Assembly (NCBI RefSeq): GCF_900182795.1
Contig: NZ_FXTX01000007.1
Coordinates: 1 to 64,000, forward strand
DNA from: Venenivibrio stagnispumantis
Lineage (GTDB): Bacteria > Aquificota > Aquificia > Aquificales > Hydrogenothermaceae
Direction: 5' to 3'
Length of the DNA: 64,000 nt
Part shown: positions 25,653 to 35,116 of the stretch, piece after piece
Layout of the letters: each line of letters starts with the position of its first letter
How positions within the stretch are numbered: the stretch's first letter is position 1
Made by a program: the position numbers and the translations under genes
Notes under the pieces: generated by a model
What the model was told of the DNA's origin: nothing
Databases searched by the model: none
What the model saw: only the letters and a program-made list of their open reading frames with translations

Positions 25653-26159
25653 ATGGAAGAGGAAAAAGTTTCCCGCAGAGATTTCTTGCTTTATGCAATG
25701 GGCGGTTGGGCAGCAGTTGGTATAGCCGGTGTATTATATGCAATGTATAAAACATGGGAGCCACTTCCGGAAGTAAAAGCTCAGGCAACTGTGAAATTTG
25801 ATTTGTCATCTGTGGAACCGGGACAAATAAAAGTAGTTGCATGGAGAGGAAAGCCTGTATTTGTTTTAAGAAGAACTCCGGATATGGGTAGCTGTAAAGA
25901 CAGAACTGTTAAAGAAGAATACACAGTAGTAACTGGAATTTGCACACATCTTGGTTGTATTCCAAACTGGGAAGCAGACAAGAAAATATGGCATTGCCCT
26001 TGCCATGGTGGAGAGTATGATGCCTGTGGTAAAAATATATTTGGACCTCCACCAAGACCTTTAGATGTTCCACCATTTAAAATAGAAGGAAATACTATTG
26101 TTTTAGGAGAAGAAGGTCCTGAATATAAACAAATGAAAGAAAAAGGATTGACAACATAA
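25653..26159 (+). CDS. petA: Rieske iron-sulfur subunit of cytochrome bc1 complex
   Basis: 168 residues. A twin-arginine signal anchor (S7-R8-R9-D10-F11-L12, then a membrane helix to about 31) shows Tat export. The [2Fe-2S] ligands are C97-T-H99-L-G-C102 and C115-P-C117-H118, so both Cys-His boxes and the disulfide cysteines are intact. It carries electrons from quinol to the cytochrome c subunit. TatA is encoded at 41 kb. RBS AAGGAGG is strong; cytochrome b follows after 13 bases. Confidence 0.96.
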   Translation: MEEEKVSRRDFLLYAMGGWAAVGIAGVLYAMYKTWEPLPEVKAQATVKFDLSSVEPGQIKVVAWRGKPVFVLRRTPDMGSCKDRTVKEEYTVVTGICTHLGCIPNWEADKKIWHCPCHGGEYDACGKNIFGPPPRPLDVPPFKIEGNTIVLGEEGPEYKQMKEKGLTT

Positions 26160-26172
26160 AGGAGGTTAAGAG

Positions 26173-27363
26173 ATGGGTAAGTTTATAGATTGGTTAGATG
26201 AAAGATTGGCAATTAAAGAATTAATTAAAGTAATGCTTACAGAATATTATGTTCCTAAGAATATCAATTTCCTTTGGAGCTTTGGTGTTCTCTTAATGTT
26301 AGTTATGGCTATTTTATTTGTAAGTGGTATATTTCTTTTAATGTATTATAAACCGGATGCACATCTTGCTTTTGATAGTGTAAATAAAACAATAATGATG
26401 GATGTTGAATATGGATGGTTATTTAGACATACCCATGCAGTTGGTGCAAGTATTATGTTCCTTGTTTTGTATATTCATATGGCAAGGGGAATATATTATG
26501 GTTCATTCAAAAAACCAAGAGAGATTGTTTGGATTACAGGATATATACTTTTTGTATTGATGGCAGCAACTGCTTTTACAGGTTATCTACTTCCTTGGGG
26601 ACAAATGTCTTATTGGGCTGCCCAAACAATCACGACACTTTTTGAAAAAATTCCATTTATCGGTCCTGACCTTGTTATCTGGATTAGAGGGAACTATATA
26701 GTTGAAGATGCCACATTAACAAGATTTTTTGCTTTACATGTAATGTTATTGCCATTACTGCTAATTATATTTACTGCTATCCACTTATATGCTGTTAGAA
26801 TAGCGGGAAGTAATAATGAAGATGGTATAGAACTTACAAAAGAAGAAAAGAAAAAAGGAAAAGGAATACCTTTCTGGCCTGTATTTATGGCTAAGGAATT
26901 TTTTGTTATGTCTGTTTTCTTAATTTTCTTCTTCTATCTTGTATTTTATAATTATAAATTTGCTATGGACCCAATTAACTTCACACCTGCTGATTATTTA
27001 CAAACTCCAATGCATATCTATCCTGAGTGGTATTTCCTTGCTTTTTATGAAGTGTTAAGAGGATTTTTCTTCAGTCAAAATCTTGGATTAATAGCTTTTG
27101 TTTTAAGTATGTTTATAGCAGCATTTTTACCTTGGCTTGATAAATCGCCTATTGTTAGTGGAAAGCATAGACCACTTTATAAAATAGCTTTCTGGATATT
27201 TATAGCGGATTTTGTATTTTTAACAATACTTGGAAAACTTCCTCCAACAGGTCTTTATGCATGGCTTGGATTTATAGGTAGTTTAATATACTTTGCTTTC
27301 TTTATCTCATTACCAATTATCTCTAAGATAGAAAAAAGAAAGCAAAATGGAGGTATTGAATAA
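26173..27363 (+). CDS. petB: Cytochrome b subunit of bc1 complex
   Basis: 396 residues, long enough to hold both the heme-binding N-terminal four helices and the C-terminal helices. Heme ligands lie in FRHTHAVGASIMF and YIHMARG on helix B and in ALHVMLLPLL and IHLYAVR on helix D. The quinol-site motif PEWY is at about 282-285 (YPEWYFLAFYEVLRG). It forms the quinol-oxidising core with PetA and the diheme cytochrome. RBS AGGAGG precedes ATG, and it overlaps petC by one base. Confidence 0.96.
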   Translation: MGKFIDWLDERLAIKELIKVMLTEYYVPKNINFLWSFGVLLMLVMAILFVSGIFLLMYYKPDAHLAFDSVNKTIMMDVEYGWLFRHTHAVGASIMFLVLYIHMARGIYYGSFKKPREIVWITGYILFVLMAATAFTGYLLPWGQMSYWAAQTITTLFEKIPFIGPDLVIWIRGNYIVEDATLTRFFALHVMLLPLLLIIFTAIHLYAVRIAGSNNEDGIELTKEEKKKGKGIPFWPVFMAKEFFVMSVFLIFFFYLVFYNYKFAMDPINFTPADYLQTPMHIYPEWYFLAFYEVLRGFFFSQNLGLIAFVLSMFIAAFLPWLDKSPIVSGKHRPLYKIAFWIFIADFVFLTILGKLPPTGLYAWLGFIGSLIYFAFFISLPIISKIEKRKQNGGIE

Positions 27364-28199
27364 TGAAAGAATTAAAGATTTTACTCATACTGATAGTTAT
27401 TGTTTTAGTGGGATATTGGGGGATAGAGCCTTATGCCCATAGTGTAATGCATGGAACAATTCCAAAACCTGATTTTAGTTATTTAGATTTAAAAAAAGAT
27501 GTTATAACCAACGGTGACCCTGCCCAGGGTAAAGAGCTTTTTATGCAAAATTGTGCTTCTTGCCATAGTATCAAAAAAGAAAATATACCTGCAGGTATAG
27601 ATGCAAATACTGCAATGGCTTCATTTAATGTGGTTCCTCCTGATTTATCTAATATTGGTGGTATTGTAGAAGAGCGTTTCCTTGCTAATTTTATAAAAAA
27701 TCCACAAGAAGCCACTAAATATCCAAAATTTGCTATGCCTCCTATGGCACAACTTTCTGATGAACAAATCGGAGATATTGTTGCTTATCTAAAATCTATA
27801 GCAAATAAAGATTTATCCGGAGAAACAATAATTAAAGAAGCATGTTCCAGATGTCATAGTATTAAATACCAAAAAATATCTGCAGAAACAAACCCTGAAA
27901 ATTTAAAAGCTTATCTTGGCAAAGTTCCACCTGATTTATCAGTAATTGGAAAAGCTAAGGAAGAAGAATATTTAATAACATTTATAAATAATCCACAAAC
28001 TGTATTACCCGGAACATCTATGCCAAGACTTGGATTAACAAAAGAATCTACAGAAAAAGCTGTTGAATATTTAGATAAAATAGCTGACCCACATAGAGAA
28101 GAAAGAAATAGACTTAGTGTATGGGTTCTTGGTTATTTAGTAATTTTAGCCGGATTAACTTTTGCATGGAAGAAAAAAATCTGGAAAAATATCCATTAA
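27363..28199 (+). CDS. petC: Diheme cytochrome c subunit of bc1 complex
   Basis: 278 residues with two heme motifs, C64-A-S-C67-H68 and C161-S-R-C164-H165, each in a class I cytochrome c-like domain with a Met region (FAMPPM, GTSMPRLGL). An N-terminal signal/anchor and a C-terminal membrane helix (about 250-266) hold it in the membrane. This diheme architecture replaces canonical cytochrome c1 and is known from epsilon-proteobacteria and Aquificota, supporting a shared origin. A hairpin terminator follows. Confidence 0.93.
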   Translation: MKELKILLILIVIVLVGYWGIEPYAHSVMHGTIPKPDFSYLDLKKDVITNGDPAQGKELFMQNCASCHSIKKENIPAGIDANTAMASFNVVPPDLSNIGGIVEERFLANFIKNPQEATKYPKFAMPPMAQLSDEQIGDIVAYLKSIANKDLSGETIIKEACSRCHSIKYQKISAETNPENLKAYLGKVPPDLSVIGKAKEEEYLITFINNPQTVLPGTSMPRLGLTKESTEKAVEYLDKIADPHREERNRLSVWVLGYLVILAGLTFAWKKKIWKNIH

Positions 28200-28207
28200 T
28201 CTATTAT

Positions 28208-28240
28208 AAAGTAGGGCACCAAATGCTCCACTTTCTTTTT
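28208..28240 (+). terminator. Terminator after petABC
   Basis: AAAGTAGGGCA (28208-28218) pairs with TGCTCCACTTT (28224-28234) through a short loop, followed by CTTTTT. It separates petABC from the sec genes. Confidence 0.7.
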
Positions 28241-28293
28241 AATCTCTATTGCTGTATAATCTTATTAATAATAAATTAACCATGAGGAAATAA

Positions 28294-29829
28294 ATGAAAG
28301 ATATTAAATGGAAAATATTGGCTGTATTTATTGTTTTTTCTGTATCTATCTATTTTTTACTTACAAAACAGGTTAAACTTGGACTTGATTTGCAAGGCGG
28401 TATAAGTATAACTTTAAAAGTAGATATAGATAAAGTAATAGAAAGGGAATATCAAAATCTTGGGAAAGATATTGAAAAATTATTAAAAGAGAAAAATATA
28501 GATGTTCTAAGTATAAAAGCAGATAAAGATAAACTAATCTTGTCTTTACTTGACCCTACAAAATTAGATACTGCAATCAATATATTAAAAGAAAAATATC
28601 CTCAGATAAATATAGACAGTGAAAATGGAAATCTGATTATAACATTTAAAGATTTTGAATTAAATAGAATAAAAACGGCAACAATGAAACAAACAGTAGA
28701 AACATTAAAAAACAGAATAGACCAGTTTGGAACATTATCTCCTAATATAGCCCAAAAAGGAAAAGACAGGGTATTGGTAGAACTACCTGGTGTTGTAGAC
28801 CCTGAAAGAGCTAAAACAATTATAGGGAAAACAGCACAGCTTGAATTTAAAGAAGTTGTAAAATCAGCTTTTTCTAAAGAAGAACTTCTTAAAGATTTTC
28901 CAAATGGATTACCGGAAGATTTAGAGATATTAGAAGGTCAAGAAGAAGTAATTAATGGCCAGAAAGTTAAAGAATACTTTTTAGTAAAGAAAATACCTGT
29001 TATAACCGGTGCAATGCTAAAAGATGCAAGGGCTTCTATAGACCAGACAGGAAAACCTGCTGTAAATTTTGAACTTACATCGGAAGGAGCAGAAATATTT
29101 GGAGAAGCAACTGCCAATATGATAGGTAAAAGATTGGCAATCGTATTAGATGGGAAAGTTATGTCTGCTCCTGTTATCAGGTCAAGAATAACATCTTCAG
29201 GGCAGATTACAGGTAATTTTACAACAGAGGAAGCAAATGATTTAGCAGTTATTTTAAGAGCAGGAGCTTTACCTGCACCAGTAGAAATAATTGAGGAAAC
29301 AGTAATAGGGCCTACCCTCGGTAGAGATTCTATAGATAAAACAATAACTGCCGGAATTGTTGCATTTATAGGTGTAGGAATATTTATGATATTAAGATAT
29401 GCTGTTTCCGGTTTTATATCAATTATAGCCTTAGTCTTTAACTTATTACTGCTTTGGACTACTATGCTTATTTTTGATATAACCCTTACACTTCCGGGAA
29501 TAGCAGGTATCATTCTTAATATCGGAATGGCAGTAGATGGAAATGTAATTATATTTGAAAGAATAAAAGATGAATTAAGAGCAGGAAAAACATTAAGGGT
29601 TGCAATAAATGAAGGATTTAATAGGGCTTTCTCTGCCATTGTAGATTCACAGCTTACAACATTAATTGCAGCATTGGCATTGTTTGAGTTTGGAACCGGA
29701 CCTTTAAAAGGATTTGCAGCAACATTATCTATCGGAACAATAATAACAATTTATACAGCAGTATTTTTTACAAAGTTATTACTTGATTTAATGCTCGGTG
29801 GAAAAAAATCATTTAAATATGCTTTTTAG
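28294..29829 (+). CDS. secD: Protein translocase subunit SecD
   Basis: 511 residues: an N-terminal membrane helix, a large periplasmic P1 domain (about 30-330, with LKLGLDLQGGI-like start KLGLDLQGGISITL), then five membrane helices. The RND-type motif GMAVDGNVIIFERIKDELR lies near 410-428. SecDF uses the proton gradient to pull exported proteins through SecYEG. secF follows with an 11-base gap, and the operon continues to fmt and rlmB. Confidence 0.96.
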   Translation: MKDIKWKILAVFIVFSVSIYFLLTKQVKLGLDLQGGISITLKVDIDKVIEREYQNLGKDIEKLLKEKNIDVLSIKADKDKLILSLLDPTKLDTAINILKEKYPQINIDSENGNLIITFKDFELNRIKTATMKQTVETLKNRIDQFGTLSPNIAQKGKDRVLVELPGVVDPERAKTIIGKTAQLEFKEVVKSAFSKEELLKDFPNGLPEDLEILEGQEEVINGQKVKEYFLVKKIPVITGAMLKDARASIDQTGKPAVNFELTSEGAEIFGEATANMIGKRLAIVLDGKVMSAPVIRSRITSSGQITGNFTTEEANDLAVILRAGALPAPVEIIEETVIGPTLGRDSIDKTITAGIVAFIGVGIFMILRYAVSGFISIIALVFNLLLLWTTMLIFDITLTLPGIAGIILNIGMAVDGNVIIFERIKDELRAGKTLRVAINEGFNRAFSAIVDSQLTTLIAALALFEFGTGPLKGFAATLSIGTIITIYTAVFFTKLLLDLMLGGKKSFKYAF

Positions 29830-29840
29830 GAGAGTGAAAA

Positions 29841-30749
29841 GTGAGAAACCTATTTTCCCAGCCACCCAATATTGATTTTTTCAAAATAAAAAAGATAGGC
29901 TATATTATATCTTTTGGACTTGTATTTTTTAGTATAGTTTTATTCTTTACAAAAGGATTTAATTTAGGACTTGATTTTACCGGAGGAACATCAATACAGG
30001 TTAAATTCAAAAATAAAACTGATACTGCAACAATTAGAAATGCCCTGAAAGAAGTTAAACTTGAAGATAGTTTAATACAAGAAGTAGGAAAAAATAAAGA
30101 TGAATATGAGATAAGAGTATCTGTAAATAAAGGTAAATCTTCTGATATTGTCCAAAAAGTAAAAGATGCTTTAAAAAAGCAGTATGGAGACAATTTTGAG
30201 ATTGTAAAGATAGATTTTATAGATGCTATGGTAGGAGATGAACTTAGAAGAGCAAGTATATATTCAATAATTTTTGTTATGCTTGGAATTATGGCATATC
30301 TTGCTTATAGATTTGAACCTGTTTTTGCAATAGCTGCAATCATACCGGAATTTCATGATGTTATTATTACCCTTGGTATTTTTTCTTTATTTGATTTAGA
30401 GTTAAATCTTACTGTAATAGCTGCTATTTTAACAGTTTTAGGTTATTCACTTAACGATACAATTATTGTATTTGATAGGATTAGAGAAAATATAAAAATA
30501 AGAGGAAAGAAAAATATTCAAGAAATCATAAATAGAAGTATAAATGAAAATTTTGCCAGAACAGTTATAACCTCTGCTACAACATTATTTGCAACATTAT
30601 CCCTTTTAATATTTGGAGGGGAAGCATTAAAAGGTTTTGCTATTGCTTTATTAATAGGAATAATTTTCGGAACATATTCTTCAATATATGTGGCTTCTGT
30701 ATTAATAATAGAGGTAGAAAACTTCTTAAGGAGAAGAGTTAAAGAATGA
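29841..30749 (+). CDS. secF: Protein translocase subunit SecF
   Basis: 302 residues with GTG start after RBS AGGAGAG. It has the SecF order: N-terminal helix, [17 protein letters not shown] (about 34-50), a small periplasmic domain, then five helices with [19 protein letters not shown] (about 200-218). It partners SecD. The stop overlaps the fmt start by 4 bases. Confidence 0.96.
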   Translation: MRNLFSQPPNIDFFKIKKIGYIISFGLVFFSIVLFFTKGFNLGLDFTGGTSIQVKFKNKTDTATIRNALKEVKLEDSLIQEVGKNKDEYEIRVSVNKGKSSDIVQKVKDALKKQYGDNFEIVKIDFIDAMVGDELRRASIYSIIFVMLGIMAYLAYRFEPVFAIAAIIPEFHDVIITLGIFSLFDLELNLTVIAAILTVLGYSLNDTIIVFDRIRENIKIRGKKNIQEIINRSINENFARTVITSATTLFATLSLLIFGGEALKGFAIALLIGIIFGTYSSIYVASVLIIEVENFLRRRVKE

Positions 30750-31672
30750 GAATACTCTTTTGGGGAACTCCTGAGTTTGCAGCAGAAGTATTAAAAACAT
30801 TAATTAATTCAAAACATCAGGTAATAGCCGTTATAACCCAGCCTGATAAACCAAAAGGTAGAGGTCAAAAGGTTACTCCACCACCGGTAAAAGAGATTGC
30901 AATAAAACATAATATTCCGGTATATCAGCCGGAAAAATTAAAAAATAATCAGGAAATTATAAATATTATAAAAGAGTTAAATCCGGATATATCTGTGGTT
31001 GTAGCTTATGGAAAAATAATTCCAAAAGAAATTTTAGATATTCCTAAATATAAAACAATAAATATTCATGCATCTATATTACCAAAATATCGTGGAGCAG
31101 CACCTATACACAGAGCTATAATGGAAGGAGAAAAAGAAACAGGTGTTTCAATTATGGAGCTTGTAGAAAAGCTTGATGCCGGCCCTGTATATGCAATAGA
31201 AAAAATAGAGATAACAGATGAAGATGATATAATCAGCTTACATGATAAATTAGCAAAATTAGGTAGTCAGCTACTGCTAAAAGTATTAGATGATATACAA
31301 AAAGGAGCTACTGCAACACCACAAGATGAAAGTAAAGCAACTTATGCAAAGCCAATTGAAAAGGAAGAAGGTTTAATAGATTGGTCAAAGCCTGCTACAG
31401 AGATATTTAATAAAATAAGAGCCTTAAAAGTATGGCCTAAAGCTTACACAAATTTTAGAGGAGAGCAGATAAAAATATTAGATGCAACGCCACTAAATGA
31501 GGAATATGCCGGAGATTATGGAGAGATAGTTAAAATAGAAAATGGAATAGTAGTTAAAACAGGAAAAGGTTCTTTATTGATAAAACAGCTACAATTTCCA
31601 AACTCAAAACCAATTTCTACATTAGATGCAGTAAGAGGATACCATATAAAAGTAGGAGAGAAATTTGGATAA
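30746..31672 (+). CDS. fmt: Methionyl-tRNA formyltransferase
   Basis: 308 residues, family length. [15 protein letters not shown] opens the Rossmann-like domain. The catalytic segment [20 protein letters not shown] (about 105-124) holds the Asn-His pair, with a later D in EKLDAGPVY. The C-terminal OB-like domain (about 205-305) binds tRNA. It formylates Met-tRNA for initiation. It overlaps secF (ATGA) and rlmB, so it is cotranscribed with both. Confidence 0.96.
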   Translation: MRILFWGTPEFAAEVLKTLINSKHQVIAVITQPDKPKGRGQKVTPPPVKEIAIKHNIPVYQPEKLKNNQEIINIIKELNPDISVVVAYGKIIPKEILDIPKYKTINIHASILPKYRGAAPIHRAIMEGEKETGVSIMELVEKLDAGPVYAIEKIEITDEDDIISLHDKLAKLGSQLLLKVLDDIQKGATATPQDESKATYAKPIEKEEGLIDWSKPATEIFNKIRALKVWPKAYTNFRGEQIKILDATPLNEEYAGDYGEIVKIENGIVVKTGKGSLLIKQLQFPNSKPISTLDAVRGYHIKVGEKFG

Positions 31673-32396
31673 TCAGGAAAATAAACTTATTATTTGGGGA
31701 AGAAATCCGGTAATAGAAGCATTAAAAGCAGGAAGAAGCTTAGAAAAAATATTAATAGCCCATGATTCTCATCCACCAAAGGAGCTTTTAGAACTTGCAG
31801 AAAAAAGAAAAGTTAAACTGCAAAAAGTGCCAAGACAAAAGATAGAAGAGCTTGCCGGTACAAAGAAAACCCAAGGTGTAATAGCATTAGTAAGCCCAAT
31901 AAAATATATTGATGAAAATAAATTGTTAAAAAAAATTATAGAAGAAAATGGAATTTTATTAGTATTAGACCATATAACCGACCCGCAAAATGTAGGAAAT
32001 ATAATAAGAACAGCAGAAGTCCTTGGAGCAAATGGAATTTTACTTCCAAAAGAAAGAAGCAGTCCTATAAATGAAGTAGTTGTTAAAAGCTCTACCGGAG
32101 CAGTATTTCATATTCCAATAGCAAAAGTAGGAAGTTTGAGACAAACCCTTGAAAATTTCAAAAAAATGGGTGGTTGGGTCGTTGTAGTTGAAAAAGGTGG
32201 AAAAGATATAGACAAAATAAAATATCCATTTCCATTGGCATTGGTTGTAGGTTCAGAAGGTAAAGGGGTTTCTAAATCCGTTATAGATATAGCTGATATT
32301 ATTGCTACAATACCAATGAAAGGTAAAGTTACATCATTAAATGTTTCATCTGCAACAGCTATTGCATTATGGGAAGCAATAAAACAAAAAATATGA
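31665..32396 (+). CDS. rlmB: 23S rRNA 2'-O-ribose methyltransferase RlmB (SpoU/TrmH family)
   Basis: 243 residues with the RlmB layout: an L30e-like RNA-binding N-terminus ([20 protein letters not shown], about 8-27) and a SPOUT knot C-terminus with motifs [16 protein letters not shown] (about 104-119), [14 protein letters not shown] and [16 protein letters not shown]. It would methylate a guanosine ribose of 23S rRNA. The start is TTG, overlapping the fmt stop by 8 bases. A TATAAT box at its stop codon (32397-32402) probably serves the tRNA cluster. Confidence 0.92.
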   Translation: MDNQENKLIIWGRNPVIEALKAGRSLEKILIAHDSHPPKELLELAEKRKVKLQKVPRQKIEELAGTKKTQGVIALVSPIKYIDENKLLKKIIEENGILLVLDHITDPQNVGNIIRTAEVLGANGILLPKERSSPINEVVVKSSTGAVFHIPIAKVGSLRQTLENFKKMGGWVVVVEKGGKDIDKIKYPFPLALVVGSEGKGVSKSVIDIADIIATIPMKGKVTSLNVSSATAIALWEAIKQKI

Positions 32397-32417
32397 TATA
32401 ATATTTTTCTCTTATAT

Positions 32418-32490
32418 GAGTCGCTAGCTCAGTCGGTAGAGCACCGGTCTTTTAAACCGGTGGTCCTGGGTTCGATTCCCAGGCGACTCA
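32418..32490 (+). tRNA. tRNA-Lys (anticodon TTT)
   Basis: 73 nt. Acceptor GAGTCGC/GCGACTC, anticodon stem CCGGT/ACCGG with loop CTTTTAA, and a T arm CTGGGTTCGATTCCCAG. CCA is not encoded. TATAAT at 32397-32402 is correctly placed as a -10 box for the Lys-Glu-Val cluster. Confidence 0.97.
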
Positions 32491-32505
32491 CTAAAAATTG
32501 AATAT

Positions 32506-32580
<75 letters not shown>

Positions 32581-32591
32581 CTTTTGAAAAT

Positions 32592-32664
32592 GGTCGGTTA
32601 GCTCAGTTGGCAGAGCACCTGCTCGACACGCAGGGGGTCATAGGTTCAAGTCCTATACCGACCA
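32592..32664 (+). tRNA. tRNA-Val (anticodon GAC)
   Basis: 73 nt. Acceptor GGTCGGT/ACCGACC, anticodon stem CCTGC/GCAGG with loop TCGACAC, and T arm ATAGGTTCAAGTCCTAT. It is followed 4 bases later by a terminator hairpin. CCA is not encoded. Confidence 0.95.
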
Positions 32665-32668
32665 TCTT

Positions 32669-32697
32669 CCGTCCCGTTTGACATACGGGCGGGTTTT
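32669..32697 (+). terminator. Terminator after tRNA-Val, enclosing the next promoter's -35
   Basis: CCG-T-CCCGT (32669-32677) pairs with ACGGGCGG (32685-32692), one base bulged, followed by GTTTT. The loop TTGACAT contains the -35 hexamer of the tRNA-Gly promoter, so the two signals are interleaved. Confidence 0.7.
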
Positions 32698-32706
32698 GCA
32701 TATAAT
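32678..32706 (+). promoter_or_regulatory. Consensus sigma-70 promoter of tRNA-Gly
   Basis: TTGACA (32678-32683), exactly 17 bases, then TATAAT (32701-32706); the tRNA begins 12 bases later. Both boxes are perfect. The spacer carries a G-rich arm of the terminator hairpin. Confidence 0.85.
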
Positions 32707-32717
32707 ATATATATTAT

Positions 32718-32790
32718 GCGAGCGTAGCTCAGTTGGTAGAGCGATTCCTTGCCAAGGAATAGGTCGCGGGTTCGAGTCCCGTCGCTCGCT
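32718..32790 (+). tRNA. tRNA-Gly (anticodon GCC)
   Basis: 73 nt. Acceptor GCGAGCG/CGCTCGC, anticodon stem ATTCC/GGAAT with loop TTGCCAA, and T arm GCGGGTTCGAGTCCCGT. It is transcribed from its own promoter, unlike the three tRNAs before it. CCA is not encoded. Confidence 0.96.
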
Positions 32791-32796
32791 CTCTCT

Positions 32797-33711
32797 TTAT
32801 AATATCCTTTCTAAAATCAAGTAAAAAATAGGTATAGTGATAAAACTAAGTATTATTCCGGAAGCTACAGATGAAACAGCAGTATCTTTATCAAGATTAG
32901 CTTCTATAACATAAATAGAAGCCAAAACCATAGGTGGCATTGCCATCTCTAATAAGCCAACTTTCCATTCTAAGGTTAAATCTACATTTACCAAAATTAA
33001 AATGATTAAAAGTAAAGAAGGAATAAAAATATTCCTAATAAATAAAATAAAAGATATCAGCTTTATATTTTCTTTCAGATGTGAGAATTTTAAAATCATT
33101 CCAAGAGAGAACATAATAAGTGGAATAACTGTATCTCCTAAGGTATGAAGCATTTTTAAAAATAAAGGTGGAAGGTAAAAAGGCTTTAATAAGAAACCTA
33201 TAATCAAAGCTAAAAAAGGAATAGAAAGAAATACAGATTTTAAAATATTTAAAAACTCCAATTTTTTTTCTTCTTTACTAAAAGATAAAATAACCGGTGC
33301 AAGAAAAGAGATAGGAACAAACATTGCCAAATTATCAAAAATGATTGCATATCTCAATCCTTCCTCACCATATAAAGCATGAATAAAAGGATAACCTAAA
33401 AATCCGGTATTGGAAAAGCTAACCATCATTATGACTGTAATGCTTTGTTTTTTATCAAGTTTTAGAAATTTTGAGATTAAATATCCGGTAAAAATACCAA
33501 GCAATATACTAAATACGCCAAAAAGAATAACGTAAATGAATCTAAAATCTATATGCAGATAATACACATTATAAATAACAAGAGCCGGAAAACCCACTTT
33601 CATAATAAAATCAATAAATGCTTTTGAGTAATGCTCAGGAAAAAGATTTAATTTTTTTACTATATATCCGAGAATAAAGATAGAAATCATTATAACTAAA
33701 TTATCAAACAA
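32797..33711 (-). CDS. AEC-family transporter (auxin efflux carrier-like)
   Basis: 304 residues with ten hydrophobic segments in two inverted halves. The family half-site asparagine/proline breaks appear as MVSFSNTGFLGYP (about 90-102) and the C-terminal WKVGLLEMAMPPMVLASIY (about 249-267). Bacterial AEC members export organic acids such as malate or malonate; the substrate here cannot be predicted. The gene converges on tRNA-Gly and diverges from the FliK-like gene. Confidence 0.88.
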   Translation of the reverse strand: MFDNLVIMISIFILGYIVKKLNLFPEHYSKAFIDFIMKVGFPALVIYNVYYLHIDFRFIYVILFGVFSILLGIFTGYLISKFLKLDKKQSITVIMMVSFSNTGFLGYPFIHALYGEEGLRYAIIFDNLAMFVPISFLAPVILSFSKEEKKLEFLNILKSVFLSIPFLALIIGFLLKPFYLPPLFLKMLHTLGDTVIPLIMFSLGMILKFSHLKENIKLISFILFIRNIFIPSLLLIILILVNVDLTLEWKVGLLEMAMPPMVLASIYVIEANLDKDTAVSSVASGIILSFITIPIFYLILERIL

Positions 33712-33768
33712 ATATTAAACCTCCTGAAAAATTTGAAAAAAGAATATCATAAACTTAAAATATTAATC

Positions 33769-34869
33769 ATGATAAATTTCAAACCTGTTATGCAAAATAT
33801 TGAGTTTGTTAATATTGTAAAACCTCTGGGGAGTTCTATATCTTTAAAATCCGGAGAAACATTAAAAGCAGATATTATAGATATACTTCCTTCCGGTGCA
33901 GTAGTAGTAAGATTAAAAGATAGTTTTCTGACATTGAAAACCGAAATACCTCTTTCAAAAGATTACCAATTACTTTTAAAAGTTTTGGATACAGGAAATA
34001 CAGATAATAAAATAAAATTACAAATATTAGATATAATTCCAAAAAAATCAGGTATAGAAAATCTGATAGATTTATTGAAAAATCTAAAATTGATTGATGA
34101 AAAAGAAAATATATCAAATTTACCTAAATTAATAGAAAATCTATTAAACTCAAATGATTTATCAAATCAAATAAAAATATTGATTTTAGAAGAAGCTATC
34201 AAAAATTTTGAGATAAAAAATATTCCATCTTCTTTAATACAAGATATACTTCTAAGCGAAAATATAAAAAATGAGCTATTAAAACAGATAGAAAGCTCAA
34301 TAAAAGAAAGTTTTAAGCAAAAAATAGAAAATATACCGGAAAATGTAAAAAATCTTTTTATAGATATTAAAAAATTAGATGAAAATAATATCAAAGTTGC
34401 CATTCAAAACTCAGGAATATTTTTTGAAAAAAAATTATCAGAAGGAGAAGTTTCACAAGATTTAAAATATATGTTATACCTATCTGAAAATAACGAATTA
34501 TTACAAGATATAAAAAATATGCAGTTATACTCTTATATGACAAACTCAATATTTTTATTTTTGCCTATTGCGTGGAACTATCTTAATTATGCATTTTTTC
34601 AAATGAAAAAACAAAAAATAGATTTAGAAAAAGAAAGCTATCTTGCAAGATTAGATTTAGATTTAAAAGATTATGGAAAATTATCTGTATTAATAGCCTT
34701 ATTTGATAAAAAAGATTTATATATTACATTCGCAATACAAAATAAAAATTTAGAAGATAAAATAAGAAATAATATTTTAGAATTGAAAAAAAGCTTAGAA
34801 GATGTTAATCTTATATCTATAACATTTATAAATAAGGAACCGGTTATAAATATAGATGGAAGAGCTTAA
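33769..34869 (+). CDS. FliK-like (flagellar hook-length control C-domain) protein
   Basis: 366 residues. The C-terminal about 80 residues (LARLDLDLKDYGKLSVLIAL, then LYITFAIQNKNLEDKI) match the FliK C-terminal domain pattern that contacts the FlhB switch. The N-terminal part (about 20-80, SLKSGETLKADIIDI, VVVRLKDSFLTLKTEIPL) is a small beta domain also seen in YlqG-type proteins, and the middle is low-complexity helical. The next gene encodes an isolated FlhB C-domain, as in the ylqG-ylqH pair of Bacillus, which supports the call. ATG 33769 is chosen; TTG 33733 is an in-frame alternative. Confidence 0.6.
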   Translation: MINFKPVMQNIEFVNIVKPLGSSISLKSGETLKADIIDILPSGAVVVRLKDSFLTLKTEIPLSKDYQLLLKVLDTGNTDNKIKLQILDIIPKKSGIENLIDLLKNLKLIDEKENISNLPKLIENLLNSNDLSNQIKILILEEAIKNFEIKNIPSSLIQDILLSENIKNELLKQIESSIKESFKQKIENIPENVKNLFIDIKKLDENNIKVAIQNSGIFFEKKLSEGEVSQDLKYMLYLSENNELLQDIKNMQLYSYMTNSIFLFLPIAWNYLNYAFFQMKKQKIDLEKESYLARLDLDLKDYGKLSVLIALFDKKDLYITFAIQNKNLEDKIRNNILELKKSLEDVNLISITFINKEPVINIDGRA

Positions 34870-35116
34870 AAAAGCAGTTGCTTTAAAATATGAAAGGGAA
34901 AAGGATAATGCTCCTAAGGTTGTGGCAAAAGGTAAAGGTGTAATAGCAGAAAAGATTATACAAACGGCGAAAGAGAATGGAGTATATATAAAGGAAGATA
35001 AATATCTTGTAGAGATGTTATCTAATTTAGAATTATATGAAGAAATTCCGGAAGAGTTATATAAAGTAGTAGCGAAAATTTTTATATTTTTATATACACA
35101 AGTGAGGAGAGAATGA
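34856..35116 (+). CDS. FlhB C-terminal domain homologue (FlhX/YlqH-like)
   Basis: 86 residues that align with the cytoplasmic C-domain of FlhB: AVALKYEREKDNAPKVVAKG (7-26), then GVIAEKIIQTAKENGVYIKED and LSNLELYEEIPEELYKVVAKI. The N-P-T-H autocleavage site lies at the start of the FlhB domain and is absent here, so it is the post-cleavage fragment as a stand-alone protein. It overlaps the FliK-like gene by 14 bases and the PsiE-like gene by 4. It may modulate flagellar export or have been reused. Confidence 0.85.
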   Translation: MEELKKAVALKYEREKDNAPKVVAKGKGVIAEKIIQTAKENGVYIKEDKYLVEMLSNLELYEEIPEELYKVVAKIFIFLYTQVRRE

